From the NCBI GenBank assembly GCA_900542765.1, contig UQOX01000005.1, positions 1 through 64,000 of the forward strand: a DNA stretch of 64,000 bases, given 5' to 3'. Below the pieces are notes generated by a model. The model worked only from the letters and a program-made list of their open reading frames with translations, was not told the DNA's origin and ran no database searches. The translations under genes were made by a program, and so were the position numbers. Source of the stretch: an uncultured Porphyromonadaceae bacterium (GTDB lineage: Bacteria > Bacteroidota > Bacteroidia > Bacteroidales > UBA11471). Shown one piece after another: positions 16,973 to 26,501 of the stretch; position 1 is the first letter of the stretch, and each line of letters begins with the position of its first letter.

Positions 16973-18460
16973 ATGTATTTATTAGGATATGACATAGGCA
17001 GCTCGTCGGTCAAAGCCTCGCTTGTCGATGCACTGACGGGAATGTGTGTAGCCAGTGACTTTTCTCCCAAAAAGGAGATGGAAATCATTGCCAAGAAAAA
17101 CGGTTGGGCCGAACAAGACCCGGAACAGTGGTGGACCAACCTGCAAGCTGCCACCCGCTCGGTATTGAGCCAAGCCGACATCGACGGCTCGGAAATAAAA
17201 GCCATCGGCATCTCTTACCAAATGCACGGCCTCATCGTTGTCGACAAGAATCAGAATGTGCTGCGCCCGGCCATCATTTGGTGCGACAGCCGCGCCGTAC
17301 CTTACGGCGAACAGGCTTTCAACACGCTGGGCAAACAATTCTGCCTCGAACACCTGCTCAACTCGCCGGGCAACTTCACGGCCTCGAAACTGGCGTGGAT
17401 AAAGGAAAACGAGCCCGAAATATTTGAGAAAATCGATAAAATCATGCTCCCCGGCGACTACATCGCCATGCGTCTCACCGGAGAAATCTGCACCACCGTT
17501 TCGGGACTTTCCGAAGGCATCTTCTGGGATTTCAAGAACGACTGCATCTCCAAGGAGCTGCTCGCCCACTACGGGTTCGACGAGAGCATCATCGCCCCGA
17601 TTGTCCCCACATTCGGCATACAAGGTGCCGTCAGCAACCATGCCGCCCAAATACTGGGACTCACCGCCGGCACGCCGGTCACCTACCGAGCCGGCGACCA
17701 ACCCAACAATGCCCTTTCGCTCAACGTATTCAATCCGGGCGAAATAGCTTCCACGGCCGGGACTTCGGGGGTGGTCTACGGTATCAACGGCACCGTCAAC
17801 TACGACCCCCTGTCACGCGTAAACACCTTTGCCCACGTCAACCACAAAAAGGGACAAACACGTTTGGGCGTGCTGCTCTGCATCAACGGCACAGGCATTC
17901 TCAACTCCTGGATAAAACGCAACGTCGCCCCCGAAGACATTTCCTACGCCAGCATGAACCTGCTGGCCTCGCAAGTCGAGATAGGGTGCGACGGCGTGAG
18001 CATCGTCCCCTTTGGCAACGGTGCCGAGCGCATATTGCAAAACAAGGAGGTAGGCGCCTCGATACACGGCCTCAACTACAACCGCCACGACCGCTACCAT
18101 CTCATGCGGGCAGCCCAAGAAGGCATCGTGTTCTCCTTTAAATACGGCATGGAAATCATGGAAAGCATCGGCATCGACATACACACCATCAAAGCCGGTC
18201 ACGCCAACATGTTCCTGAGCCCCATCTTCCGCGATACACTGGCCGGCGTCACCGAGGCCACCATCGAGCTCTACGACACCGACGGCTCGGTAGGAGCCGC
18301 CAAGGGTGCCGGTATCGGAGCCGGTATTTACAAATCGACCGAAGAGGCTTTCTCCTCGCTCAAAAAAATACAGGTCATCGAGCCCGAAACCCGCAATATC
18401 GCAGCATACAAGGAGGCTTATGCCCGATGGAAAAACATTGTAGAAAACCTTATCAAATAA
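16973..18460 (+). CDS. xylB: Xylulokinase
   Basis: Phosphorylates D-xylulose to xylulose 5-phosphate with ATP. 495 residues, FGGY kinase fold. N-terminal [17 protein letters not shown] is the first phosphate motif, with [14 protein letters not shown] and AIIWCDSRA (sugar-binding region), GAGDQ-like [11 protein letters not shown] near 240, and GGHAN-like [13 protein letters not shown] near 400 in the second ATPase lobe. It is the first gene of xylB-xylA-xylE; xylA follows after 25 nt. No xylR repressor lies next to the operon. Confidence 0.93.
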   Translation: MYLLGYDIGSSSVKASLVDALTGMCVASDFSPKKEMEIIAKKNGWAEQDPEQWWTNLQAATRSVLSQADIDGSEIKAIGISYQMHGLIVVDKNQNVLRPAIIWCDSRAVPYGEQAFNTLGKQFCLEHLLNSPGNFTASKLAWIKENEPEIFEKIDKIMLPGDYIAMRLTGEICTTVSGLSEGIFWDFKNDCISKELLAHYGFDESIIAPIVPTFGIQGAVSNHAAQILGLTAGTPVTYRAGDQPNNALSLNVFNPGEIASTAGTSGVVYGINGTVNYDPLSRVNTFAHVNHKKGQTRLGVLLCINGTGILNSWIKRNVAPEDISYASMNLLASQVEIGCDGVSIVPFGNGAERILQNKEVGASIHGLNYNRHDRYHLMRAAQEGIVFSFKYGMEIMESIGIDIHTIKAGHANMFLSPIFRDTLAGVTEATIELYDTDGSVGAAKGAGIGAGIYKSTEEAFSSLKKIQVIEPETRNIAAYKEAYARWKNIVENLIK

Positions 18461-18485
18461 CAATCCATATAAATCACACAAAACT

Positions 18486-19802
18486 ATGGCAACAAAAGAG
18501 TACTTTCCTCAGATAGGAAAAATCAAATTTGAAGGAAAAGAGAGTAAAAACCCGATGGCTTTCCGCTATTACGATGCCGAGAAAGTCATCAACGGCAAAA
18601 AGATGAAAGACTGGCTGCGTTTCTCCATGGCCTGGTGGCACACCCTTTGCGCCGAAGGCGGCGACCAATTCGGTGGTGGAACGAAGAAATTCCCTTGGAA
18701 TCAAGGTGCAACAGCCTTGGAACGCGCCAAAAACAAAATGGACGCCGGCTTTGAAATCATGCAGAAAATGGGCATCGAATTCTACTGCTTCCACGATGTA
18801 GACCTCATCGAAGAAGGAAACAGCATCGAAGAATACGAAGCCAACATGAAAGAAATCGTGGCTTATGCCAAACAGAAACAAGCCGAGACCGGCATCAAAC
18901 TGTTGTGGGGAACAGCCAACGTATTCGGCCACGCCCGCTACATGAACGGTGCCGCCACCAACCCCGACTTCGACGTTGTGGCCCGCGCTGCCGTACAAAT
19001 CAAAAACGCCATCGACGCCACCATCGAGCTCGGCGGTTCGAACTATGTGTTCTGGGGCGGACGTGAAGGTTACATGTCGCTGCTCAACACCGACCAGAAA
19101 CGCGAAAAAGAACACCTCGCCACGATGCTCACCATCGCCCGCGACTACGCCCGCGCCAAAGGGTTCAAAGGCACGTTCCTCATCGAGCCCAAACCGATGG
19201 AACCGACCAAACACCAATACGATGTCGACACCGAAACCGTTATCGGATTCCTCAAAGCCCACGGCTTGGACAAAGACTTCAAAGTGAACATCGAAGTAAA
19301 CCACGCCACACTGGCCGGCCACACCTTCGAACACGAACTGGCCGTAGCCGTCGACAACGGCATGCTCGGCTCCATCGACGCCAACCGGGGTGACTATCAG
19401 AACGGTTGGGATACCGACCAATTCCCCATCGACAACTATGAGCTCACCCAAGCCATGATGCAAATCATTCGCAACGGCGGTCTCGGAAACGGCGGTACCA
19501 ACTTCGACGCCAAGACCCGTCGCAACTCGACCGACCTCGAAGACATCTTCATCGCCCACATCGCCGGTATGGACGCCATGGCCCGTGCCCTCGAAAGTGC
19601 AGCCGTCCTGCTCAACGAGTCGCCCTACAAGAAAATGCTGGCCGACCGCTACGCTTCGTTCGACACAGGCAAGGGCAAAGAGTTTGAAGAAGGAAAACTC
19701 AAACTCGAAGACGTTGTCGCCTATGCCAAAGCCAAAGGCGAACCCAAACAGACCAGCGGCAAACAGGAGCTCTACGAGGCTATCCTCAACATGTATTGCT
19801 AA
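18486..19802 (+). CDS. xylA: Xylose isomerase
   Basis: Interconverts D-xylose and D-xylulose using two divalent metals. 438 residues, the class II length. Active-site stretches: [10 protein letters not shown] (catalytic His and Asp), [30 protein letters not shown] (metal-ligand Glu and substrate Lys/His), [17 protein letters not shown] and [19 protein letters not shown] (metal Asp residues). All are intact. It sits between xylB and xylE. Confidence 0.96.
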   Translation: MATKEYFPQIGKIKFEGKESKNPMAFRYYDAEKVINGKKMKDWLRFSMAWWHTLCAEGGDQFGGGTKKFPWNQGATALERAKNKMDAGFEIMQKMGIEFYCFHDVDLIEEGNSIEEYEANMKEIVAYAKQKQAETGIKLLWGTANVFGHARYMNGAATNPDFDVVARAAVQIKNAIDATIELGGSNYVFWGGREGYMSLLNTDQKREKEHLATMLTIARDYARAKGFKGTFLIEPKPMEPTKHQYDVDTETVIGFLKAHGLDKDFKVNIEVNHATLAGHTFEHELAVAVDNGMLGSIDANRGDYQNGWDTDQFPIDNYELTQAMMQIIRNGGLGNGGTNFDAKTRRNSTDLEDIFIAHIAGMDAMARALESAAVLLNESPYKKMLADRYASFDTGKGKEFEEGKLKLEDVVAYAKAKGEPKQTSGKQELYEAILNMYC

Positions 19803-19835
19803 TTAGCCGCATAAGCTTTGATAATCGGTGTTTGG

Positions 19836-19865
19836 TAGCAGAACCGGCATCAGCCGGCTCTGCTA
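19836..19865 (+). other. Hairpin between xylA and xylE
   Basis: A 13-bp stem with one mismatch (19836-19848 with 19853-19865) and a 4-nt loop. No T tract follows, so it may stabilise the upstream xylBA message or lower xylE expression rather than terminate. Confidence 0.5.
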
Positions 19866-19922
19866 TCGGACACTTTATCGCAACCCTAAAATTCAACCCC
19901 CTAAATCAAAAGACTTAATATC

Positions 19923-21398
19923 ATGAATTACGCAGAAAAAGGCAACAAAGCCTACCTTATATCCATCGTCATGGTGGCCGTCATCGGAGGCTTGTTGTTC
20001 GGTTATGATACGGCCGTCATCTCCGGCGCCGACAAAGGCTTGCAAGCCTTCTTCATGGGAGCAAAAGACTTTGTCTACTCCGACGCCATCCATGGCTTCA
20101 CCGCATCGAGCGCGCTCATCGGTTGCATCATAGGTAGTGCCCTCTCGGGTTTCTTTGCCTCAAATTTCGGACGAAAAAAATCTCTTTTCATTGCCGGCGT
20201 CCTCTTTTTCCTCTCGGCCCTCGGCTCATACTACCCCGAGTTCCTCTTCTTTGAATACGGCAAGCCCACCTACCCGCTGCTCGTCGCATTCAACTTCTAC
20301 CGCATATTGGGAGGTGTCGGTGTCGGACTGGCATCGGCCATCTGCCCCATGTATATCGCCGAGATAGCCCCGAGCAACATACGAGGCACCTTGGTATCGT
20401 GGAACCAGTTTGCCATCATCTTCGGACAGTTGGTGGTCTATTTTGTCAACTTCCTGATTCTGGGCGACAACATCAACCCCGTCATCAAAGCCATCGACGG
20501 CATCAACCAGATTCTGAATCCGACCGAGTCGCTTTGGGCCACCGAAACCGGCTGGCGTCTGATGTTTGTGAGCGAAGCCTTCCCGGCCGGACTCTTCACG
20601 CTGCTCGTACTGCTTGTTCCCGAAACGCCCCGTTACCTGGCCATGAGCGGCAACGACGAAAAAGCACTCTCGGTACTGAGCCGCATCAACGGCATCTCGC
20701 AAGCCCGCATCATCTTGGCCGAAATCAAGGCTACCGCCCAGGAAAAGACCGAAAAACTCTTCACCTATGGTTGGCTGGTCATCTTCATCGGTATCATGCT
20801 CAGCGTGTTCCAACAGGCCGTAGGTATCAATGCCGTGCTCTACTTTGCCCCCCGCATATTCGAAAGCATGGGCATGGGCAACCCGATGATACAGACCGTC
20901 ATCATGGGTATCGTAAACATCACCTTCACCCTCGTAGCCGTATTTACGGTCGAGAAGCTGGGCCGCAAGCCGCTGCTCATCACCGGCTCCATAGGCATGG
21001 CCATCGGCGCCTTGATGGTAGCCCTGTGCAACCTGGTGACCCTGCCTCCCATCGTGTCGGTTGTCAGCATCATGGTCTACTCGGCCTCGTTCATGTTCTC
21101 ATGGGGTCCCATCTGCTGGGTGCTCATCGCCGAGATTTTCCCCAACACCATACGCGGTGCCGCCGTGGCCATAGCCGTGGCTTTCCAGTGGATATTCAAC
21201 TTCATCGTGTCGTCGACCTTCGTGCCGATGTATAACATGAGTGCCGGTGACATGGGCGAGAAATTCGGTCACATGTTTGCCTATGCCCTCTACGGCATCA
21301 TCTGCATCATTGCCGCCATCTTTGTGTGGAAGCTCGTTCCCGAGACCAAAGGCAAGACCCTCGAAGACATGAGCAAACTGTGGAAGAAAAACAAATAA
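19923..21398 (+). CDS. xylE: D-xylose:proton symporter, MFS sugar porter family
   Basis: Inner-membrane sugar importer. 491 residues with 12 predicted helices. Sugar-porter signatures: GGLLFGYDTAVISGA in TM1, FGRKKSLF in loop 2-3, FYRILGGVGVGLASAICPMY with IAEIAPSNIRG, PETPRYLA at the end of the first half, QQAVGINAVLYFAP in TM7, and PETKGKTLEDM at the C-terminus. The QQAVGIN stretch matches the xylose-binding helix of E. coli XylE. It is 120 nt after xylA with a hairpin in between; it probably shares the promoter but could be transcribed separately. Confidence 0.92.
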   Translation: MNYAEKGNKAYLISIVMVAVIGGLLFGYDTAVISGADKGLQAFFMGAKDFVYSDAIHGFTASSALIGCIIGSALSGFFASNFGRKKSLFIAGVLFFLSALGSYYPEFLFFEYGKPTYPLLVAFNFYRILGGVGVGLASAICPMYIAEIAPSNIRGTLVSWNQFAIIFGQLVVYFVNFLILGDNINPVIKAIDGINQILNPTESLWATETGWRLMFVSEAFPAGLFTLLVLLVPETPRYLAMSGNDEKALSVLSRINGISQARIILAEIKATAQEKTEKLFTYGWLVIFIGIMLSVFQQAVGINAVLYFAPRIFESMGMGNPMIQTVIMGIVNITFTLVAVFTVEKLGRKPLLITGSIGMAIGALMVALCNLVTLPPIVSVVSIMVYSASFMFSWGPICWVLIAEIFPNTIRGAAVAIAVAFQWIFNFIVSSTFVPMYNMSAGDMGEKFGHMFAYALYGIICIIAAIFVWKLVPETKGKTLEDMSKLWKKNK

Positions 21399-21413
21399 AC
21401 GTCTCACTCCCTA

Positions 21414-21454
21414 AAAACGAGAGAGCCCGGAACGATTCCGGGCTCTCTCGTTTT
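21414..21454. terminator. Terminator after xylE
   Basis: A perfect 19-bp stem (21414-21432 with 21436-21454) with a 3-nt loop and A/T flanks on both sides. It sits between xylE and the convergent YccF gene. Confidence 0.85.
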
Positions 21455-21477
21455 ATGATTCCAGGGACATAATTTCT

Positions 21478-21852
21478 TCAATCGGGAACAATCGTCCGCC
21501 CGAAGGGGAAGAAGGCCACCCGCATAAGTTTGAAATGTTGCCTGCCAAACGGTATGCCGATAATGGTGATGCAGAAAAGAAGCCCCCAAAACAAATGGCT
21601 CAGGGCAATCCCGATACCTACGAACAAAATCCATATCACATTCATAAAAATGGCCAAGCAACCCCGACTGCCGTCCTCGACGACCGATGTCTGGCCGAAA
21701 GGCAGCAAAGCCAGGATTCCGATTTTGAAAACCTGCAAACCGAACGGTATGCCGATAATGGTGCAACACAGGGCAAAGCCGGCCACGAAATACTCGACAG
21801 CCATCATGAAACCGCCGAAAATAATCCAAATGATATTTCCCAATGTACGCAT
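21478..21852 (-). CDS. YccF-domain inner membrane protein
   Basis: 124 residues made of two similar halves. Each has a hydrophobic hairpin followed by a near-identical signature: TIIGIPFGLQVFKIGILALLPFG near residue 33 and again TIIGIPFGRQHFKLMRVAFFPFG near residue 95 (compare the GIPFG cores). This duplicated pattern defines the YccF domain. The function is unknown. It lies 12 nt downstream of the BrkB gene on the same strand, so the two are probably cotranscribed. Confidence 0.88.
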   Translation of the reverse strand: MRTLGNIIWIIFGGFMMAVEYFVAGFALCCTIIGIPFGLQVFKIGILALLPFGQTSVVEDGSRGCLAIFMNVIWILFVGIGIALSHLFWGLLFCITIIGIPFGRQHFKLMRVAFFPFGRTIVPD

Positions 21853-21864
21853 AAAAGGGAGATT

Positions 21865-23244
21865 TTAAAATGATTCGTTTTTTTCATTATCCACCGAACG
21901 ACCAAACGTCAAATCCTTGATGAGTATCTCATCTCCTTTTTGGTACATCTTTTCGCGGGTATCGAGCATGGCCCACCATTGCTTGTGATAGACACGCCGG
22001 TCGATTTTGAAATTCTCCGAGCCACACCGGTCGATGCGACGCAGAAGCATGCCCACGCTCAACTTGGAGACGTCGATGGCCGGCATATACGCCCACACGC
22101 GCTCATCAGCCGTGGGAGTACCCCGCACGATTTTCGCCGCCATGAGTTGCTGCAACACCTGCCCGGTGAGCCGCACGGGAATGTGGCACGACGAGGCAAT
22201 CTGATGCCGCGTAAGCGGCGTATCGCCACGCACGAAGCGGTGCACGATGACCGACGCCACAATGAGCGTCACATAATCGCGGTAACGACGGCTGATGTTT
22301 TTTATGTCTTTGTCGAAATTGAATTTCTCCACATTCTGGGAAGAATAGGAAAGCACCGCCCCGAAGAGGCATATCAGCCACGAAAACCACATCCACAACA
22401 GGAACAGCAGGAGAAACGCGAAACTGCCATAGATGGCATTATAGCGCGACACCCACACCTGGCCGTGTATGTAGATAATCTGCAACAACTGGAACGAGAG
22501 TCCGCACAGGACGCCCGACACAAACGCATTCCAAAATTTGACCCGCGTATTGGGCACCAACAGGTAGAGAGCCGTGAAAACGATGCAGGTGAGGACATAG
22601 GGACTCACCGCCAACGCCACCCGCAAAACGGGACTCAGGAAGGCCATCATGGGTCGGGTATCGATGCCCGAGGTAACGAATATCGACAATCCGGCCGCGA
22701 CAATCATCAGCACGGGGAGCAACACCATGATGGCGATGTAATCGACAATCTTGCGATATATCGACCGCTGCTTGGTAACCTGCCATATATCGTTGAACGT
22801 CGTCTCGACACTGTTCAACAGGCTCACCACCGACCAGATGAGGAAGATAATACCCACCCCCACAAAAATGCCGTCCTTGGTATGCGACAGATAGGAGTCG
22901 ACAAAGGTCATGGCCTGCTCCAAAGCCTCGCGTTGCGCCGGGAAATAGTCGAAAAGCTGACTCTGCACGATGGCTTGGAAACCAAACCCTTTGGCCACGG
23001 CAAACACCAGCGCCAAGGCCGGCACCACCGCCAGCAGCGTACTGAATGTGAGCGCCGCGGCCTTGGATTGCAGGTCGTCGGCCAAAAAGCGTTGTACCGA
23101 AAGGTAAATAGTTTTTACCAGATTGATAAGACGGTGACGACTCACCGAAACTTCATTTCCGGTAATGCGCCACATATCGTAAATGACAAACCGATATGCT
23201 CGAAGGAAAATAATGCGCCACTTCTTTTGTTTCGATACGGCCAT
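21865..23244 (-). CDS. YihY/BrkB-family membrane protein
   Basis: 459 residues. Six hydrophobic segments lie between about 60 and 310, in the order typical of the family: KAAALTFSTLLAVVPALALVF, GVGIIFLIWSVVSLLNSVE, VLLPVLMIVAAGLSIF, and YGSFAFLLLFLLWMWFSWLICLFGA near the end. The last ~120 residues are soluble, and HRFVRGDTPLTRHQIA with QQLMAAKIVRG looks like a winged-helix module, an extension seen in long members. Formerly annotated as ribonuclease BN; the real role is unknown. ATG 23244 is used; ATG at residue 24 is possible. Confidence 0.87.
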   Translation of the reverse strand: MAVSKQKKWRIIFLRAYRFVIYDMWRITGNEVSVSRHRLINLVKTIYLSVQRFLADDLQSKAAALTFSTLLAVVPALALVFAVAKGFGFQAIVQSQLFDYFPAQREALEQAMTFVDSYLSHTKDGIFVGVGIIFLIWSVVSLLNSVETTFNDIWQVTKQRSIYRKIVDYIAIMVLLPVLMIVAAGLSIFVTSGIDTRPMMAFLSPVLRVALAVSPYVLTCIVFTALYLLVPNTRVKFWNAFVSGVLCGLSFQLLQIIYIHGQVWVSRYNAIYGSFAFLLLFLLWMWFSWLICLFGAVLSYSSQNVEKFNFDKDIKNISRRYRDYVTLIVASVIVHRFVRGDTPLTRHQIASSCHIPVRLTGQVLQQLMAAKIVRGTPTADERVWAYMPAIDVSKLSVGMLLRRIDRCGSENFKIDRRVYHKQWWAMLDTREKMYQKGDEILIKDLTFGRSVDNEKNESF

Positions 23245-23267
23245 GGCGATTTTTTTTTATAATAAAA

Positions 23268-23618
23268 AACAGCAGGACGATAAGCCGGGTTCTGTACCTT
23301 CCCGAAGGAAAGCGTCTGTCATTTATCTAGCCTTTGTGTTGCCACAAAGATCGAGCGGTTTACCCCCCGGCATGGGACGAGCAGCCCTCATAACGCCGGT
23401 GTACATAACCTTGCAACCCATAAGACGTACGGCTCCCTGTGTCGCCACAAAGACCGGTAAGCTCTTACCTCACCTTTTCACCCTTACTGCCGAAACAGCG
23501 GTTATTTTCTGTTACGCTACTCTGCCCTTGCGGACAGCTTCCCGTTAAGAAATATGGTGCTCTGTGTTGCCCGGACTTTCCTCTCACGTTGCCGCGAGCG
23601 ACAGACTGTCCTGCTGCT
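23268..23618 (-). ncRNA. rnpB: RNase P RNA (class A)
   Basis: The catalytic RNA of RNase P, which matures tRNA 5' ends. On the minus strand it begins near 23618 with GCAGCAGGACAGUC, followed by the universal P4 5' strand segment GAGAGGAAAGUCCGGGC (about 23590-23574). It ends with AACCCGGCUUAUCGUCCUGCUG near 23268, whose CAGCAGGAC-type ends pair as P1. The bases between match P7-P10 and P15-type structures. A T-rich tail follows at 23267-23250. The promoter at 23625-23655 agrees with this 5' end. Confidence 0.95.
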
Positions 23619-23624
23619 AAAAGG

Positions 23625-23655
23625 CAAAGATAGAACATTTCGGGCGTTCTGCCAA
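23625..23655 (-). promoter_or_regulatory. Promoter of rnpB
   Basis: Minus strand: TTGG (23652-23655), 19-nt spacer, TATCTTTG (23625-23632). It puts the start at about 23618, the expected 5' end of RNase P RNA. Confidence 0.7.
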
Positions 23656-23915
23656 CTGCTGACAAAAAAATCGGCACGAAAAAAACGATACACCGACTGA
23701 CTGCGTGACAGTGAAGGATGGCAACCAAATGAAAATATGACACAACCATATTTCAAAAAGGCTCCGTTCGGTTAAGGGCTGTTAAGTCCTTAATCGGCTA
23801 TATTAAAAATAACTAAGTTACATCGGAATTGTGAACAACGGCACGCGCATTGTATTAATTTTAACGAGTCAAAATCTTAAATCAGATATATCATTAACAT
23901 TTAATCCATATATCC

Positions 23916-25415
23916 ATGACATCGTTCAAGAAAACGTTACTTGCCCTTCTGGTGGTAGCGGGCGTAAGTTCGGCCACCAGCATCGCCCTTTTCTCGACCC
24001 TGCAAGACAAGAGCGAAACAACATCTATCAACGCCGATACCGACCCGAGTGCCTACGCCACCCCCACGACCTTTACACCCGTCGTTTCGCGGCCGGCCGT
24101 AGAAACCGACTTCACCCGAGCTGCCGCCAGCACGGTAAACGCCGTGGTGAGCATCAAGTCGACCACCATGCAGCAGCAACGCTCGTCGGGCAGCATGGAA
24201 GAGGAACTCTTCCGCTATTTCTTCGGGCAGGGTCGCCGCGACTACACCCCGCAACCGCGTGTGGGCATGGGTTCGGGCGTCATCATCTCGGAAGACGGAT
24301 ACATCGTCACCAATAACCACGTCATAGACCAGGCCAACAAAATAGAGGTTACCCTCAACGACAAGCGCTCGTTCGAGGCCACTCTCATAGGCTGCGACCC
24401 GGTTACCGACCTGGCCCTGCTGAAAATCGACGCCGAGGAACTCCCCATCGTGCGCTTTGGCGACTCCGACAAGTTGCAAGTGGGCGAATGGGTGCTCGCC
24501 GTGGGTAACCCGTTCCAGCTCAACTCCACCGTCACGGCGGGCATCGTCAGTGCCAAGTCGCGTAACCTCGGCATGATTGCCCCCAGCAACCGCATGGGCA
24601 TCGAATCGTTTATCCAGACCGACGCCGCCGTGAATCCCGGCAACAGTGGCGGAGCCTTGGTAAATACCGCCGGAGAGCTGGTGGGCATCAACACCGCCAT
24701 CTATTCCGAGACGGGCAATTACGCCGGCTACTCCTTTGCCATACCCACCAGCATCGTGAGCAAGGTCATTACCGACCTGAAACAATATGGCACCGTGCAA
24801 CGCGCCATGCTCGGCGTCTCCATCATGGAGATGAACGACCAACTGGCCAAGGAGAAGAAAATCGAACTGCGCAAAGGAGTATATGTGGCCGAGGTGAGCG
24901 AACGTAGCGCTGCCCTCGAAGCCGGTCTCGAAAGCGGCGACGTCATCGTAGCCATCAACGGCGTGGCCACACCCACCGTGGCCATCTTGCAAGAACAGAT
25001 TGCCCGTTACCGGCCCGGTGACAAAGTAAAAATCGAATATTTCAGAGGGAAAGACAAGAAAGAGGCCGACGCCACCCTCAAAAACAGCGACGGCAACACC
25101 GAGGTCACCAAAGCCTCGAACATCGACATGCTGGGAGCAACCCTCAAAGAGGCGAGCGATGAGTTGAAAAACAAACTCCGCATACGCGGCGGCGTGGAAG
25201 TGGCCAAGGTCAAAGAAGGCCAATTCAAGAAGGCCGGCATACGCGACGGATTTGTAATTCTCGACATCAACGGCGAGAGAATCATGAACGTGAAAAACGT
25301 CGAAGCCGTGTTCCAAGCTCTCATGCGCGGAGAAACAAGAGACAAAGTAATGTTTATCAAAGGCTTGTACCCCAACGGACGCGCCGCCTACTACGCCGTT
25401 CCGCTCATCGACTGA
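23916..25415 (+). CDS. DegQ/HtrA-type periplasmic serine protease (Do)
   Basis: Protein quality-control protease and chaperone of the envelope. 499 residues with an N-terminal signal or anchor helix (KKTLLALLVVAGVSSATSIALF). The trypsin-like domain (about 60-290) has the full triad: VTNNHVID (His), DPVTDLALLKID (Asp) and NPGNSGGALVN (Ser). Two PDZ domains follow: the first around VYVAEVSERSAALEAGLESGDVI, the second around VEVAKVKEGQFKKAGIRDGFVI. Length and architecture match DegP/DegQ. The 297 nt upstream contain rnpB's promoter and no consensus -7, so control could be by another sigma factor. rpoD follows after a terminator. Confidence 0.94.
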   Translation: MTSFKKTLLALLVVAGVSSATSIALFSTLQDKSETTSINADTDPSAYATPTTFTPVVSRPAVETDFTRAAASTVNAVVSIKSTTMQQQRSSGSMEEELFRYFFGQGRRDYTPQPRVGMGSGVIISEDGYIVTNNHVIDQANKIEVTLNDKRSFEATLIGCDPVTDLALLKIDAEELPIVRFGDSDKLQVGEWVLAVGNPFQLNSTVTAGIVSAKSRNLGMIAPSNRMGIESFIQTDAAVNPGNSGGALVNTAGELVGINTAIYSETGNYAGYSFAIPTSIVSKVITDLKQYGTVQRAMLGVSIMEMNDQLAKEKKIELRKGVYVAEVSERSAALEAGLESGDVIVAINGVATPTVAILQEQIARYRPGDKVKIEYFRGKDKKEADATLKNSDGNTEVTKASNIDMLGATLKEASDELKNKLRIRGGVEVAKVKEGQFKKAGIRDGFVILDINGERIMNVKNVEAVFQALMRGETRDKVMFIKGLYPNGRAAYYAVPLID

Positions 25416-25431
25416 GACACACAAACAGAAC

Positions 25432-25467
25432 CTGCCGGAGCCGCACAATAAAATGCCGCTCCGGCAG
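25432..25467 (+). terminator. Terminator after the HtrA gene
   Basis: A 10-bp GC-rich stem (25432-25441 with 25458-25467) with a 16-nt loop, followed by TTATTCTTAT. Confidence 0.6.
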
Positions 25468-25536
25468 TTATTCTTATAAACGCTCTTTATTCTTAAAAAA
25501 TACGACAACGGGGAACATTATATGAGAGAAATATAT

Positions 25537-25544
25537 TATATTTG
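25537..25544 (+). promoter_or_regulatory. -7 element of rpoD
   Basis: TATATTTG, 24 nt before the ATG. No consensus -33 at 19-21 nt. Confidence 0.55.
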
Positions 25545-25567
25545 CGTCCCCAAATTTATTCTGCGGA

Positions 25568-26428
25568 ATGAGACAATTAAAAATCACAAAATCAATCACC
25601 AACAGGGAGAGCGCATCTCTTGACAAATACTTGCAGGAAATAGGTCGTGAGGACTTGATTTCGGTAGAAGAAGAGGTAGAGCTCGCCCAGCGCATCAAGA
25701 AAGGCGACCGTGCCGCTTTGGAAAAGCTCACACGCGCCAATCTGCGTTTTGTCGTCTCGGTAGCCAAACAGTACCAAAACCAGGGACTCAGCCTGCCCGA
25801 CCTTATCAACGAAGGCAATTTGGGACTGATAAAAGCCGCCGAAAAGTTCGACGAGACCCGCGGATTCAAATTCATTTCTTATGCCGTGTGGTGGATTCGT
25901 CAGTCCATTCTTCAAGCATTGGCCGAGCAATCGCGCATCGTTCGCTTGCCTCTGAACCAAGTCGGTTCGCTCAACAAAATCAGCAAAGCATTCTCAAAAT
26001 TTGAACAAGAGAACGAACGCCGCCCCTCGCCCGAAGAATTGGCCAAAGAGCTGGACATTCCCGTCGACAAAATCTCCGACACGATGAAAGTATCGGGCCG
26101 GCACATCTCGGTCGACGCGCCTTTTGTCGAAGGCGAAGACAACAGTCTGCTCGACGTCCTGGTCAACGACGACTCCCCCATTGCCGACCGCTCGCTCATC
26201 AACGAGTCGCTCGCCAAAGAAATAGACCGTGCGCTGGCTACTCTCACCGAACGCGAAAGCGACATCATCAAGATGTTCTTCGGCATAGGCTGTCAGGAAA
26301 TGACGCTGGAAGAAATCGGCGACAAATTCGGTTTGACCCGTGAACGCGTGCGTCAAATCAAGGAAAAAGCCATTCGCCGCCTGCGTCAAAGCTCGCGCAG
26401 CAAGTTGCTCAAAACCTATTTGGGATAA
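25568..26428 (+). CDS. rpoD: Primary sigma-70 factor
   Basis: Housekeeping sigma factor of RNA polymerase; in Bacteroidetes it recognises the TTTG/TAnnTTTG promoters seen across this window. 286 residues, the short form that lacks region 1.1. Region 1.2 is [14 protein letters not shown] (about 18-31). Region 2 has [18 protein letters not shown] and [15 protein letters not shown]. Region 3 spans about 130-205. Region 4 has [20 protein letters not shown] as its DNA-binding helix-turn-helix. All regions are intact. It is single-cistron, with a strong terminator 18 nt after the stop. Confidence 0.95.
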   Translation: MRQLKITKSITNRESASLDKYLQEIGREDLISVEEEVELAQRIKKGDRAALEKLTRANLRFVVSVAKQYQNQGLSLPDLINEGNLGLIKAAEKFDETRGFKFISYAVWWIRQSILQALAEQSRIVRLPLNQVGSLNKISKAFSKFEQENERRPSPEELAKELDIPVDKISDTMKVSGRHISVDAPFVEGEDNSLLDVLVNDDSPIADRSLINESLAKEIDRALATLTERESDIIKMFFGIGCQEMTLEEIGDKFGLTRERVRQIKEKAIRRLRQSSRSKLLKTYLG

Positions 26429-26445
26429 CATTTTGATTGTTCATA

Positions 26446-26478
26446 ACGAAGGGCCGCTCCTCGGGAGCGGCCCTTCGT
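26446..26478 (+). terminator. Terminator after rpoD
   Basis: A perfect 15-bp stem (26446-26460 with 26464-26478) with a 3-nt loop. It also lies at the 3' end of the minus-strand BspA-like gene. Confidence 0.8.
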
Positions 26479-26501
26479 CGTTTATATGATAAGCAGGGAA
26501 G

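Noticed and set aside
23780..23800. TTAAGG/CCTTAA inverted repeat upstream of the HtrA gene
   Set aside because: Only 6-bp arms in an AT-rich region and no promoter box in register; too weak to call an operator.
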